Assembly (NCBI GenBank): GCA_964392325.1
Contig: CAYMPJ010000001.1
Span: forward strand, 248,001 to 312,000
Reading direction: 5' to 3'
Source of the DNA: CALLPQ01 sp964392325
GTDB lineage: Bacteria > Pseudomonadota > Alphaproteobacteria > Caulobacterales > Parvularculaceae
Length of the DNA: 64,000 nucleotides
The position numbers and the translations under genes are program-made. Of this stretch, positions 35,013 through 44,612 are shown piece after piece. The notes beneath the pieces were generated by a model. That model saw only the letters and a list, made by a program, of their open reading frames with translations. It made no database searches and was not told the origin of the DNA. The stretch's first letter is position 1. Each line of letters starts with the position of its first letter.

Positions 35013-35570
35013 TTAACGACGTTTTTTAGCCGCTTTTTTCTTTGCTGCTTTTTTCTTTTTAGCAGGTGCCTTTTTCTTCTTTTTGGCAGGTGCTTTTTTC
35101 TTGGTTGCACGTTTTTTAGGAGCAGAAGCGGCAGCTTCAGCAGCATCCAGAGCAGTAGCGTAAGCTTCCAGAGCTCTCATAAAGCCGGCTTGCTGTGTTT
35201 TAGGTAAAACTTTCAAGGCTTCATTTTCAGCTTTTGCAACTTTAGGCGTTGCCGATGCAAGCATACGCTTACCAGCAGCTGTAATACTCACGGAGTTAGC
35301 ACGGGCATCAGCTTTAGTGCGTTGACGTGAGAGTAGACCTTTTTTGATCATTCGGGCGATCATGTCAGCAAGCGTAGAGCGATCAATACCTGTATGTTGC
35401 ACAAGATCGGTTTGGCTCAAGCCTTCATTTTTTGCAACAGTGTGCAAAACCTCAAACTGACGCGGTGTTGGGCCTGAAGAACCGACATGGTTTGAATAAA
35501 GGTCGTGCGAATATTGCTGGGCACGACGCAATAAATGTCCTGGTGATTTTTTTAAACTGAAACTAGCCAT
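35013..35570 (-). CDS. MarR-family regulator with histone-H1-like Lys/Ala tail
   Basis: 185 residues. A winged helix MarR domain spans about residues 15-140: TPRQFEVLHTVAKNEGLSQTDLVQHTGIDRSTLADMIARMIKKGLLSRQ. A C-terminal tail of about 35 residues (151-185) consists almost only of Lys, Ala, Pro and Arg in repeats such as KKKAPAKKK, with about 22 basic residues. The tail resembles bacterial histone-H1-like DNA-compacting sequences. The protein may bind DNA broadly or need the tail for affinity (inference). GGAG precedes the ATG. It appears to be a single gene with its own terminator and a 650-bp upstream spacer. Confidence 0.88.
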   Translation of the reverse strand: MASFSLKKSPGHLLRRAQQYSHDLYSNHVGSSGPTPRQFEVLHTVAKNEGLSQTDLVQHTGIDRSTLADMIARMIKKGLLSRQRTKADARANSVSITAAGKRMLASATPKVAKAENEALKVLPKTQQAGFMRALEAYATALDAAEAAASAPKKRATKKKAPAKKKKKAPAKKKKAAKKKAAKKRR

Positions 35571-36219
35571 TAGTGTACTCCATAAATTTAGCTTATTGGG
35601 GGTATGAGGTTAATTGGGGTGTTTTTTGCTTTATATAAATCTTACTTGACCGTTTTCCCTGGATAATCCGTGCAGACCATCACTAAACAGACAATAATCA
35701 TAAATAAAGTCAGTCGGCAAAAAAGTCAAAACGTAATCCGCATGGTACTGAAAGTTATATTTGCGAAGATTTTAATAGCTCGGAAACATCATCAAACACC
35801 ACCCAAAATCAACTATCTCGCTTAAATGTGATGATAAATGTCGCATATTAATCAATTTACGGAAGATTGTTGCAAATAATAGTCACCCAAAGTCTGTATG
35901 CATCATCTTATTAGAAAATAATTCAATTAGGGCACTGAGCGAAATTTACATAATTCCATGGAAATTTTTTTGAATATTGAACCCACACAAAGGTAATATT
36001 CAATAAACGTATTAGTTATAGAGCTGAAACAATGCGAGGCCCCTTTGTGCTAAAAAAGTGTAATCAGTACGCCTTCTTCCGAAAGTTTGGATAATTTCCA
36101 GATTTACGGGAAACGAAGATTTGTTCACCATTTGAACATTCTTGCTATTATTAGCGCTCCAGATTAGCCATTTTGTCGCAACCCAACTGCTGAGTACACC
36201 GAAAACTCGTCTTCAGTGT
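35571..36219. other. AT-rich intergenic region upstream of the MarR gene
   Basis: About 650 bp with no supported gene, tRNA or strong hairpin. It presumably contains the MarR promoter. It also lies beyond the ispZ stop. The sequence is AT-rich with scattered direct short repeats, and nothing further can be supported. Confidence 0.4.
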
Positions 36220-36936
36220 TTAGTCTGTATCCGCAGTTTCGTCCGGTTCAACACTATTTTTCATGATGAACGGGACTTGCAAACCCGTAAAAATCATCGA
36301 AATCAACGTATATCCAAAGATTTTAGTATTGACCCATATTGCTTCCGTGGAACACTCCGAAGTACCCGTAATATCGCACCCCCGCGTTAAATAGCGCCAC
36401 AAGCCTTCATTCAGTAAAGCCATTACGGCAAAGAAGATTATGAAACGTATTGTGAGGGTTCGCCAAGCCGCCTCATTCATTTGCAGGGCACCATCAAATG
36501 CGGTTTTCAGAAAATTACGCCCCTTCACCAGTCCGCCGCCTAAAAGCCCCGCAAAAAGCAGGTTCACCATGGTTGGCTTCATATAAAAAAACGTCTTATC
36601 TTTTAGAACCAGTGTTAATGTACCCATCACGCCGATGATCAACCCGCTGATCAATAACATAGGCGCAACGCGTTTTTCCTTCCATACAGAATAAATAAAC
36701 GCGATCGCAAATGCAGGCATAAACAAGCCCAAAGCAAGATACATGCGATCACCTTCGGCCAGGCTCCAGTCGTGACCGAGTATTTTGCCGGTCAATGGTA
36801 CCAGTTTCTTACCCCCGAAATACCCGACGAAGAAAACCAAGAGGGGGCCAAAATCGACAAATGCTTTTTCACGCCCGGCCAGACGTGATCCATTATGAGA
36901 AGAGGCATCAGGGGGGGGTACAGAAGAATCACTCAT
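36220..36936 (-). CDS. ispZ: Inner membrane septation protein IspZ/YciB
   Basis: 238 residues with about five hydrophobic segments. The family pattern FVDFGPLLVFFVGYFGG, FVMGTLTLVLKDKTFFYMKPTMVNLLFAGLLGGG and LNEGLWR is visible. Implicated in cell envelope maintenance and septation in other bacteria. An extra N-terminal hydrophilic stretch of about 25 residues is present. It is the last gene of the mtaB-ftsY-ispZ series, an arrangement conserved in alphaproteobacteria. Confidence 0.9.
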   Translation of the reverse strand: MSDSSVPPPDASSHNGSRLAGREKAFVDFGPLLVFFVGYFGGKKLVPLTGKILGHDWSLAEGDRMYLALGLFMPAFAIAFIYSVWKEKRVAPMLLISGLIIGVMGTLTLVLKDKTFFYMKPTMVNLLFAGLLGGGLVKGRNFLKTAFDGALQMNEAAWRTLTIRFIIFFAVMALLNEGLWRYLTRGCDITGTSECSTEAIWVNTKIFGYTLISMIFTGLQVPFIMKNSVEPDETADTD

Positions 36937-37031
36937 AAAATATGTCTAACCGCTCCGTTGTGAAATTTTTCGATTTAAAATGGATAAGATTTAGAACCCA
37001 GTCAATATTTGTTTTAAGGAGAAAAAGCACC

Positions 37032-38327
37032 CTATTGGGCAAGGCCCGTAAGCGCTTTGGCAAAGCGCTCTGAACTGAAAGGTTGCAAGTCTTCCACGCT
37101 TTCCCCAACACCAATATAATGAATAGGTAACCCAAACTTTTCCGCGAGCGCGACCAAGACGCCGCCGCGCGCCGTGCCATCCATTTTCGTCATCACTAGC
37201 CCTGTAACCCCTGCGGTTTTTTGAAAAACATCCACCTGAGAAAGTGCATTCTGACCAACAGTCGCATCAAGCACCAATATTGTATCATGAGGGGCATCAG
37301 GACTAATTTTTGCGATAACCCGTACAATTTTTTCCAATTCATCCATTAATTGCGTTTTGTTTTGAAGCCGCCCAGCCGTATCGATCATTAACACATCGAT
37401 ATTTTGTGATTGAGCCTCCTTGATCGCATCAAAGGCTAACCCAGCAGCATCCGCCCCAACGGCGCGCGCAATCACCGGTGTATTGGTCCGTTCACCCCAA
37501 ACGGTGAGTTGCTCTATCGCGGCGGCCCGGAACGTATCTCCAGCCGCCAACATAACCGTTTTACCCTGCGCTTTAAAAATCGAGGCCAGCTTACCAATGG
37601 TCGTTGTTTTGCCCGCGCCGTTTACGCCAGTCATTAAAATAATATGCGGGCGCTGGGTTGCGTCAATTGTGAGGGGTTTCTCATAAGGGAGAAGGGTCGC
37701 AGCGATATCCGTTGCCAACGCTTCTCGGACCTCCTCATGGGTTACTTCCTTATCGAATTTATTTTTCGCAAGCTCTTCGGTAATGCGTGCGGCTGCGCTT
37801 ACACCCAGATCAGAGCTGATAAGAAGATTTTCCAACTCTTCGAGCATCTCATCATCCAGCTTCTTCTTGGTAAAGATCGATGTAACGCCGTCAGTGAGCT
37901 GCGTGGATGTTTTTGATAATCCCTCCTTCAGGCGAGCAAAAAGGCCTCGTTTTTTTTGTGGTACTGCTTGCTCTAAAGGGGGGTGTTCAGCGGGGGGTTG
38001 ATCTACCTGGTCGTCGCTCTTATCTTGTTCAAGGCCGGGTTCACCGCTATCGTTCGGCGCTTTTTGGACATCCTCATCAAACTGATCTAGCCGCGCCTCC
38101 CCATGAGTTTCTTGCTGAACATTTTCATCGAGTGATGGAGAGGGATCTACAGGTTCTGGTGATGATGGCAGATCTTTTAACAAAACCTCTTTTTCGGGGT
38201 CGACCTCTGACAAAGCATCAATGGAGCTATCGTCATTTTCAACGATATCTTTCTGACCTTCGTCTTTCTTGTTCTCGCCTTTTTTATCTTTTTGGCCGAA
38301 CAGACCTGAGAAAAAACCTTTTGCCAT
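37032..38327 (-). CDS. ftsY: Signal recognition particle receptor FtsY
   Basis: 431 residues. An acidic N-terminal A-domain of about 120 residues rich in Glu/Asp/Pro precedes the NG GTPase domain: GVNGAGKTTTIGKLAS (P-loop), DTFRAAAIEQL, DTAGRLQNKTQLMDEL, TKMDGTARGGVLVAL and IGVGESVEDLQPF near the C-terminus. It receives SRP-bound ribosomes at the membrane. It starts 19 bp after the mtaB stop. MAKGFFSGLFG is the conserved membrane-associating N-terminal helix. Confidence 0.97.
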   Translation of the reverse strand: MAKGFFSGLFGQKDKKGENKKDEGQKDIVENDDSSIDALSEVDPEKEVLLKDLPSSPEPVDPSPSLDENVQQETHGEARLDQFDEDVQKAPNDSGEPGLEQDKSDDQVDQPPAEHPPLEQAVPQKKRGLFARLKEGLSKTSTQLTDGVTSIFTKKKLDDEMLEELENLLISSDLGVSAAARITEELAKNKFDKEVTHEEVREALATDIAATLLPYEKPLTIDATQRPHIILMTGVNGAGKTTTIGKLASIFKAQGKTVMLAAGDTFRAAAIEQLTVWGERTNTPVIARAVGADAAGLAFDAIKEAQSQNIDVLMIDTAGRLQNKTQLMDELEKIVRVIAKISPDAPHDTILVLDATVGQNALSQVDVFQKTAGVTGLVMTKMDGTARGGVLVALAEKFGLPIHYIGVGESVEDLQPFSSERFAKALTGLAQ

Positions 38328-38345
38328 AATCGTTCTTATGCGCCC

Positions 38346-39734
38346 CTAGTTTGATGAAAGTATATCAGCGGTGAGGTAACTTCCTCTTGGCTCTTCATTA
38401 CATCCTGTAATGACCACATCCAAAATTACGCCCGGTTCAAATTTTTCTTCAAGATGAACAGATGCAAAATTCCCCAGCCGCGCCCGTGCGCCGCTCTCGG
38501 CAATCGCAAGATGGTGAGTTCCAACCAGCCCCTGCAAAAAATCAGAAGAAGCGGCATGCGCCAAGCCCCGTAATCTCGCCGCACGCTCTTTAATAATAGG
38601 GGGTTCAATTTGCGGCATGCGCGCTGCCGGAGTTCCCTCACGCGCAGAGTAAGGGAAAACATGAACATAATTCAAACCTGCATCCCTTATAAGGTTGCAA
38701 GAGTTTTGGAACATTTCTTCTGTTTCCGTTGGAAAGCCAGCAATAATATCTGCGCCGAATGCTATCTCGGGACGCCGTTGACGCGCGCGATTGCAAAATT
38801 CAATTGCATCTTCTCTTGTGTGACGTCGCTTCATTCGCTTGAGGATCATATCATCGCCTGACTGCAAGGAGAGATGAAGATAGGGCGCAACACGCTCTTC
38901 ATTCGTAATCAGACTAAACAAAAGATCATCAATTTCGGCCCCATCGATAGAAGAGAGACGCAAGCGAAATAATCCGGCTACCGAGTCTAGCAAACTTTCA
39001 ACAACATGCCCAAGCGTGGGCCGTCCCTCCAGATCGCCGCCATAAGAGGTAATATCAACACCGGTCAGAACGAGCTCTTTATGTCCCGCATCGACCAAGC
39101 GCTGAGCCTGCTCAATTATTTTTGGAATCGCTACAGAGCGAGAATTGCCACGTCCATGAGGGATGATACAAAATGTACACCGATGATCACAGCCATTTTG
39201 TATCTGCAAAAAGGCGCGTGCCCGATCTCCATAACCATCAATCATATGCGGTGTTGTTTCACGCACCGCCATAATATCGTTGACCATCACTATCGGCGAA
39301 GCATCACCCTGAATCGCGGGCACGTTCCCGGCGTCGATCGCAGCACCCTTTTGAAATCGTGCTTGATTATGCAAATCACTCCAGGTTTTCGGAAGAAGCT
39401 TTTCGTGATTACCAATTACCGCATCCACCCCATCAATTCCGGCAATCTCATCTGACTCCAGTTGCGCCGCACACCCCGTAACAATAATGCGCGATTGAGG
39501 GTTTTCCTTTATTGCGCGGCGAATAGTCTTACGGGTTTGGCGCATCGCCTCGCCAGTCACAGCGCAAGAATTGATAATTACCGAATCCCCAAGACCTGCT
39601 CGCGCTCCCAAAGAACGCATCGCTTCGGATTCATAGCCGTTCAAACGACAGCCCAAAGAAATGACTTTGGGGGCCTGAAGCTCCTCAGGTAAAGGCACAT
39701 CGCCTTCGAGGTTATCATTGGGATACTGTTTCAT
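38346..39734 (-). CDS. mtaB: tRNA t6A37 methylthiotransferase MtaB
   Basis: Radical SAM enzyme that converts t6A to ms2t6A at tRNA position 37. 462 residues. The N-terminal UPF0004 domain carries cysteines in SLGCRLNGYESE, INSCAVT and VTGCAAQ. The radical SAM cluster is in GCDHRCTFCIIPHGRG. A C-terminal TRAM-like region follows. The ATG at 39734 lies inside the 55-bp repeat that ends the left contig, so the true upstream context is obscured by the scaffold gap. dapF, often the upstream neighbour, is not present. Confidence 0.93.
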   Translation of the reverse strand: MKQYPNDNLEGDVPLPEELQAPKVISLGCRLNGYESEAMRSLGARAGLGDSVIINSCAVTGEAMRQTRKTIRRAIKENPQSRIIVTGCAAQLESDEIAGIDGVDAVIGNHEKLLPKTWSDLHNQARFQKGAAIDAGNVPAIQGDASPIVMVNDIMAVRETTPHMIDGYGDRARAFLQIQNGCDHRCTFCIIPHGRGNSRSVAIPKIIEQAQRLVDAGHKELVLTGVDITSYGGDLEGRPTLGHVVESLLDSVAGLFRLRLSSIDGAEIDDLLFSLITNEERVAPYLHLSLQSGDDMILKRMKRRHTREDAIEFCNRARQRRPEIAFGADIIAGFPTETEEMFQNSCNLIRDAGLNYVHVFPYSAREGTPAARMPQIEPPIIKERAARLRGLAHAASSDFLQGLVGTHHLAIAESGARARLGNFASVHLEEKFEPGVILDVVITGCNEEPRGSYLTADILSSN

Positions 39735-39769
39735 TGGGAAATATGTAGTGATTTATATCGTAAAAGTCG
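39715..39769 (+). repeat. 55-bp direct repeat, left copy at scaffold gap
   Basis: These 55 bases recur without a change at 39870-39924, on the other side of the run of Ns. The repeat contains the mtaB start codon. It is the end of the left contig. Confidence 0.95.
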
Positions 39770-39869
39770 NNNNNNNNNNNNNNNNNNNNNNNNNNNNNNN
39801 NNNNNNNNNNNNNNNNNNNNNNNNNNNNNNNNNNNNNNNNNNNNNNNNNNNNNNNNNNNNNNNNNNNNN
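39770..39869. other. Scaffold gap of 100 N
   Basis: Exactly 100 undetermined bases, the conventional length for a gap of unknown size. The identical 55-bp ends on both sides suggest contig ends overlapping by one assembly k-mer. Confidence 0.99.
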
Positions 39870-39924
39870 TCATTGGGATACTGTTTCATTGGGAAATATG
39901 TAGTGATTTATATCGTAAAAGTCG
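39870..39924 (+). repeat. 55-bp direct repeat, right copy at scaffold gap
   Basis: Identical to 39715-39769. It begins directly after the last N and is the start of the right contig. If the two copies are the same locus, mtaB and lptG are about 100 bp apart. Confidence 0.95.
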
Positions 39925-39990
39925 AAGATATTTATGAATGCCGATCTTTTGCCAAATAAGTCGATAATCAAAACAAAAGCCTATGGCCTA

Positions 39991-41085
39991 TTATTTGGAT
40001 TCCATCGCCAGAACGATCGCAAATCCAACCACCAGAAACAAGAGAAATGGGAAGAAAGCCCCTATTATGGCCGGCAAGACACCGAGCTTGCCCAAAGCCA
40101 GTGAGATATTCTCGGCAACAAAATAACTAAAACCCAAAACCGAGCCATTAATGGCGCGCGCCAACATCACCCCTTGTCGGTGAATACCAAATCCCGCAAT
40201 CGCCCCCAAAAGCGGCATGATGAGTGTCGCCAGAGGCCTAGAAAACCTCCCCAGAAACGAGGTCATTTCCGAGCGGGTTTCCACCTGATCATTGCGCAAT
40301 TGATTAATTTTATCTCGCAACTCTCTCAGGCTCGTTCGGTCAGGGTTTAGAGTCAGGGAAAATAAAAACTCGGGTTTAAAGTCAACGGCCCATTTTTCAC
40401 GAGAATTAGTGATGACCTGCTGGGTATTCGGGTCCAAGTGACGAACATTTTCAAGATACCACTGCTCATTTTCATAGAGTGCGGTATCCGCAATCATCAC
40501 TTCTTCAATCAATGCGCCTTCGCGGGTATAGATGGTCACATCGTTTAGAGTTGTTTTATTAGCGCTTCGCCTCGCACTTTTGGCTTCAATAAAACTATTC
40601 TCAAACGATAGTCTTATGTCCGTGCGGCTCGTACCACTTGGCGGAAGATCTTTTTCATACCCATTGGCCCGCCAATATTCCAAGCGCTGCGCCGAGCCCA
40701 CAGCCATGAACTCCTGAAAGGCAAAGTGCGCAACAGCAATAAAAAGACAGACCAAACCGATGGGAAAAAGCACACGATTAACTGACATACCCGCGGCACG
40801 CATAATTGTAATTTCACTCGACATGGATAGGCTGGTTAAGGTGAAGACAATTGATAACAAAGCAGCAAAAGGGATAAATTGACTGATTATCTGGGGGGCA
40901 CTTAAGCTTATATAATATAATAGGGAGTTTGCCGTGGCGCTTTCAGCAGCCATGATATCGTCAGAGTAATTGAGAAGATCCAGCATCTGCCAGATAATCG
41001 TAATCACGCTAAGTAGCAGTAAAAACCGCACCAGCAGTAATTTTCCGACATAAGCGGTAAAAACACCATCAATAAGTTTCATCAA
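39991..41085 (-). CDS. lptG: LPS export ABC transporter permease LptG
   Basis: 364 residues of the YjgP/YjgQ family. There are three N-terminal hydrophobic segments, a central periplasmic beta-jellyroll part and three C-terminal hydrophobic segments. Family blocks seen are YVGKLLLVRFLLLLSVITIIWQMLDLLNYSDDIM, LTSLSMSSEITIMRAAGMS and the C-terminal FVAENISLALGKLGVLPAIIGAFFP. It works with LptF and LptB to move LPS from the inner membrane. It overlaps lptF by 4 bp. Confidence 0.95.
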   Translation of the reverse strand: MMKLIDGVFTAYVGKLLLVRFLLLLSVITIIWQMLDLLNYSDDIMAAESATANSLLYYISLSAPQIISQFIPFAALLSIVFTLTSLSMSSEITIMRAAGMSVNRVLFPIGLVCLFIAVAHFAFQEFMAVGSAQRLEYWRANGYEKDLPPSGTSRTDIRLSFENSFIEAKSARRSANKTTLNDVTIYTREGALIEEVMIADTALYENEQWYLENVRHLDPNTQQVITNSREKWAVDFKPEFLFSLTLNPDRTSLRELRDKINQLRNDQVETRSEMTSFLGRFSRPLATLIMPLLGAIAGFGIHRQGVMLARAINGSVLGFSYFVAENISLALGKLGVLPAIIGAFFPFLLFLVVGFAIVLAMESK

Positions 41086-42374
41086 TGATCTCGCTTAAGC
41101 ACGTCAAAGTCGGTGTCAAATTGCGTACCACCATCGGTCGTGAGCGACCCATCAATAGTACCCTTACGAGGGTTGGTCACACCGCCGATTTTAGCATGGG
41201 CTAATTTATCCTGGGCAACGGCAACACGGATAGGTTTGGTCTGATTGCGTCCCATAAGTCTGGCACTTTTCGCCTGATCAATAGAGCGTGTATACAAATA
41301 AAAACTCAACAGACCAAAAAGTGCGTAGGGCACCCAAATGGTCAAATAGGGTGAAGAGTTTCCTTCCGCAACCATTACCTGCCCCCACTCCTGAACGATT
41401 TCATGAAAAGCTATCAGAATGGCGATCCCCAAGATCGGTTTAACATTTGAAGCGCGTCTGCGCCCCGTGACACCCATACCCACAGCCAGAATTGGTATGA
41501 TTAGAAAACTCAAAGGCTGCATCAAACGCCAATGCAGAGCAGCCCGATAATTATTGTATTTCTCCCTGCTTCCGGTTTTACCCTCCTGAACGGTGGTTAA
41601 AAGCTCTGTGAATAGTGCTTCTTGAGCATCTGCGCCGCGACTTCTGAAAACCGAGCTGGCTGGCAAATCGAGGGTTGTATCAAATGTATCAAAGTTTAGC
41701 GCCTGTATCTGGATATTATTTTTATCAAGGGTAATGTTTCGCCCATCCATCAACTTCATATTTAGTTTTCGCAAATCTGGCGTTGCCGAGAGGGTTCCCC
41801 GTTCTGATGCAATCGTGTTGCGGGTTCCATCACTTGAAATGCGCTCGAGAAAAACATCCTGTGCTTCACGGGTCTGGCCATTGATTGCACCAAAGCGTAT
41901 TGTCACGCCGTCTGCAAGCTGAATAAACTCTCCCGACTGAATGCGAATCCCGAAAGCACCGCTCGTTACGTCATAGCGGATTTGCTCATATTGGTAACGG
42001 CCATAGGGTTGAATAAAAGCAACCAACAGAAAATCAAATACCAACAATATTAAAACCAGCCCATAGATTGGTCGTAAAAGACGGGCAAAGGAAATACCAC
42101 TAGAGCTGATTGCATCGAGCTCACTCGACAAGGAGAGGCGTCGAAAAGCCAACATTATCCCGAGAAAAACCCCGAGCGGTAATGCCAGTCCCAAATAGTG
42201 GGGAACCAAATTTGCAAGCATCCGCCAGACCACATCAACCGGGCCCTGTTCGGCAAGAACAAAATCAAATAGACGGAGCATTTGCTCAAGCAGAAGAAGC
42301 ATCGCCGCAATGCAAAGCGCCAAAACCAAAGGCGTTACCACTGCACGCAATATATATCGGTCTATCAAACCCAT
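41082..42374 (-). CDS. lptF: LPS export ABC transporter permease LptF
   Basis: 430 residues of the YjgP/YjgQ family. RYILRAVVTPLVLALCIAAMLLLLEQMLRLFDFV is the N-terminal transmembrane block, LGIMLAFRRLSLSSELDAISSSGIS the coupling-helix region, and LHWRLMQPLSFLIIPILAVGMG the later membrane block. An extra C-terminal tail of about 60 residues is hydrophilic. First gene of the lptF-lptG pair. Confidence 0.94.
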   Translation of the reverse strand: MGLIDRYILRAVVTPLVLALCIAAMLLLLEQMLRLFDFVLAEQGPVDVVWRMLANLVPHYLGLALPLGVFLGIMLAFRRLSLSSELDAISSSGISFARLLRPIYGLVLILLVFDFLLVAFIQPYGRYQYEQIRYDVTSGAFGIRIQSGEFIQLADGVTIRFGAINGQTREAQDVFLERISSDGTRNTIASERGTLSATPDLRKLNMKLMDGRNITLDKNNIQIQALNFDTFDTTLDLPASSVFRSRGADAQEALFTELLTTVQEGKTGSREKYNNYRAALHWRLMQPLSFLIIPILAVGMGVTGRRRASNVKPILGIAILIAFHEIVQEWGQVMVAEGNSSPYLTIWVPYALFGLLSFYLYTRSIDQAKSARLMGRNQTKPIRVAVAQDKLAHAKIGGVTNPRKGTIDGSLTTDGGTQFDTDFDVLKRDH

Positions 42375-42631
42375 AAAAGAAAAACTCTATTAGTTGCTAA
42401 GGACCACAGACCTATTTGATTCTCGGTTGCTTTCACGTAGTCTCACCAGTCCATACCTTCTATAATCAGTAATACTTGCAGTGAATTAAGGAGCCTTACA
42501 AGAGCAGACCAACCCATTTATTACTTCCATTTGTAGCGAAAAAATCTCTAAGGGGGAAGAGATAGCTCGCGATTGCCTCTTCGCTTTTTGGTTGCATCTT
42601 GAATTTGCGTCGACTGCCTTGAAGAGGTCGC

Positions 42632-43573
42632 TTAGCGATGCTTTTCGACCCAGTTCCATAAAAGGGAAGAAATATCTGCGCCGCCAAACCTGCGCACCTC
42701 CTGAACACCAGTGGGTGAGGTGACATTAATTTCGGTTAGCCAGTCACCGATGACATCAATACCCGTCAACAGTAAGCCACGCTCTTTCAAGTGAGGACCA
42801 ATTTTCCGGCAAATCTCCTCATCTCTTGCGCTTAAACTTATGGCTTCAGGGCGACCGCCTACATGCATATTTGATCGCGTCTCTCCTTTTGCCGGAACAC
42901 GATTAATAGCACCCACGGCCTCGCCATCGAGGAGGATTATGCGTTTATCACCTGCGGTTACAGCACTTAAATATTTCTGCGCAATCATCGGTTCGCGGTA
43001 ATGTTCGAGAAACTGTTCAACAATCGTATTAAAATTCCCGTCATCGGCGCGAACACGAAAAACACCGGCGCCGCCATTTCCGTACAGAGGTTTAAGAATA
43101 ATATCACCGTGGCGAGCGCGAAAATCGCGCACAGCCTCAAGGCTATGGGTGATCAAGGTTGGCGGGGTCAGGTCCTGAAAATCTGTAACAAAAAGCTTCT
43201 CCGGGGCATCGCGAATACCTTGCGGGTCATTTAACACCATCACATCGGGCTGCAGACGCTCAAGAAATTGAGCCGCCGTTATATAGGCCATATCGAACGG
43301 CGGATCCTGACGGATTAGAACCACGTCAACTGTGTGGAGGTCCAGAAAGGTGCGAGGCTCAAGGATAACATGCTCACCCTGTTTGCGCGCGAGGCTGGCT
43401 ATCTTTTTTGCGTGGGCGCTAACACGGCCTTCAAGAAAAACAAGGTCCTCAGGTTGATAAACCCATATTTCATGGCCCCGGCCAAATGCCTCCAGGGCCA
43501 TATCAAAACTCGTATCAGCGTCAACCTGCACATCTTCAATAGGATCCATTTGCACAGCAATTCTTAAAGGCAT
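42632..43573 (-). CDS. gshB: Glutathione synthetase
   Basis: Joins gamma-glutamylcysteine and glycine. 313 residues. N-terminal RIAVQMDPIEDVQVDADTSFDMALEAFGRGHEIW, then RQDPPFDMAYITA, ILKPLYGNGGAGVFRV (ATP-grasp glycine-rich loop), PAKGETRSNMHVGGR and a C-terminal EINVTSPTGVQEVRRFGG. Full length. No gshA is in the window. A BON lipoprotein gene lies 116 bp upstream, as is common in alphaproteobacteria. Confidence 0.97.
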   Translation of the reverse strand: MPLRIAVQMDPIEDVQVDADTSFDMALEAFGRGHEIWVYQPEDLVFLEGRVSAHAKKIASLARKQGEHVILEPRTFLDLHTVDVVLIRQDPPFDMAYITAAQFLERLQPDVMVLNDPQGIRDAPEKLFVTDFQDLTPPTLITHSLEAVRDFRARHGDIILKPLYGNGGAGVFRVRADDGNFNTIVEQFLEHYREPMIAQKYLSAVTAGDKRIILLDGEAVGAINRVPAKGETRSNMHVGGRPEAISLSARDEEICRKIGPHLKERGLLLTGIDVIGDWLTEINVTSPTGVQEVRRFGGADISSLLWNWVEKHR

Positions 43574-43689
43574 TGGGGCTCCTTTCGCGCAGTCCGCCCG
43601 TAGGCCTACATAGACGCTAGATCAGGCATATGCAATTGAGCAGCCTTTGTCCCGCTCAAAGAGGTCCATCATTTTTACGAGAGGACTGC

Positions 43690-44268
43690 CTAATTATGGG
43701 TACGGGCAAAACGGGTGGGGTCATCTTGATATAAGATATGACTGACAACACGGCGCACACCGCTCGTGGATTTGGCGTGGTTGAGAACCCGGACCAACTC
43801 TTCCTCATCCCGGGCTACGCCAATAAGGTAGGTTGTACCCGCAGAAACAGCAATTTTGAAATTGCGACTGGTAATGCCCCGATCAGTAATCAAGCGCGCT
43901 TTCAAGGCTTGATCTATTCGGCCATCAGTTACGCCCTGTTTAAAGGGGGTTTTGTTGTTCAGGACCGTCTCGTCAATGACCTGTATAACATTGGGCGCTC
44001 TAAACGCATTTTCAACAAGCTTTGTCTGTCCGTCAGGGGAGCGCATGGTACCGGTGAGCATAACGCGCCCCTCAAAAACCGTGATATCTATATCTGAATA
44101 ATCATGCTCGCGGTTTACCAAGAGGATGCGCTTTAAAGAAGCGTCCGCATTAAAGTCATCAACATTGGCACCAAATGAACGATTACTCGCGCACCCTGCC
44201 AGAAAGACCAGAATTACAATAGGAGCCAGCGCGGCTAACCGTGCTCTTGGCGATAAATAAACCTTCAT
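43690..44268 (-). CDS. BON-domain lipoprotein
   Basis: 192 residues. The signal peptide ends with a lipobox LAGC (Cys about residue 26), so the mature protein is lipid-anchored. Two BON domains follow: about residues 45-110 (DIDITVFEGRVMLTGTMRSPDGQTKLVENAFRAPNVIQVIDE) and 115-185 (KARLITDRGITSRNFKIAVSAGTTYLIGVARDEEELVRVLN). Related to YraP/DolP-type envelope proteins that preserve outer-membrane integrity (inference from family). Confidence 0.9.
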   Translation of the reverse strand: MKVYLSPRARLAALAPIVILVFLAGCASNRSFGANVDDFNADASLKRILLVNREHDYSDIDITVFEGRVMLTGTMRSPDGQTKLVENAFRAPNVIQVIDETVLNNKTPFKQGVTDGRIDQALKARLITDRGITSRNFKIAVSAGTTYLIGVARDEEELVRVLNHAKSTSGVRRVVSHILYQDDPTRFARTHN

Positions 44269-44612
44269 GTCTACACTCCCGCCCTAAAGAAGGGACTTTC
44301 TAACTGCTCGGAATTTTCTTAAAGTCGGTGCTAAATTCCATAAAATTTGAGTTTTGAGTCGCGCAAACCTAAGTCTGCCCGCATTCTATTTTTACACTGA
44401 ACTTTTATATTACATTGATGGCGTATTTTGCACAAACCGCCAACAAAAAAATATTTTATGGTTAATCAATGGGATACAGAGAAAGCATCCTCAATAAGTC
44501 AGCGCCAAAACAAAGTAGATAGGTCGCAAGAAGTTTTTCTCATTGTCCTGGAATCAAGCCTATGCAGGCTGGCTTCATATTTACCCGCTTAAGGGGATTC
44601 CAGCACTTTCGC
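44269..44612. other. Intergenic region between BON lipoprotein and TetR gene
   Basis: 344 bp with no supported gene. A small inverted pair AGCCT / AGGCT lies near 44558-44571 without a poly-T tail. Otherwise AT-rich spacer; it should include the BON gene promoter. Confidence 0.4.

Noticed and set aside
35571..36219. tRNA or small gene in the long spacer
   Set aside because: No cloverleaf-like pairing, CCA end or open frame of note was seen.
39715..39924. The 55-bp repeat as a mobile element or attachment site
   Set aside because: It occurs exactly at both edges of an N run, which points to contig-end overlap rather than biology.
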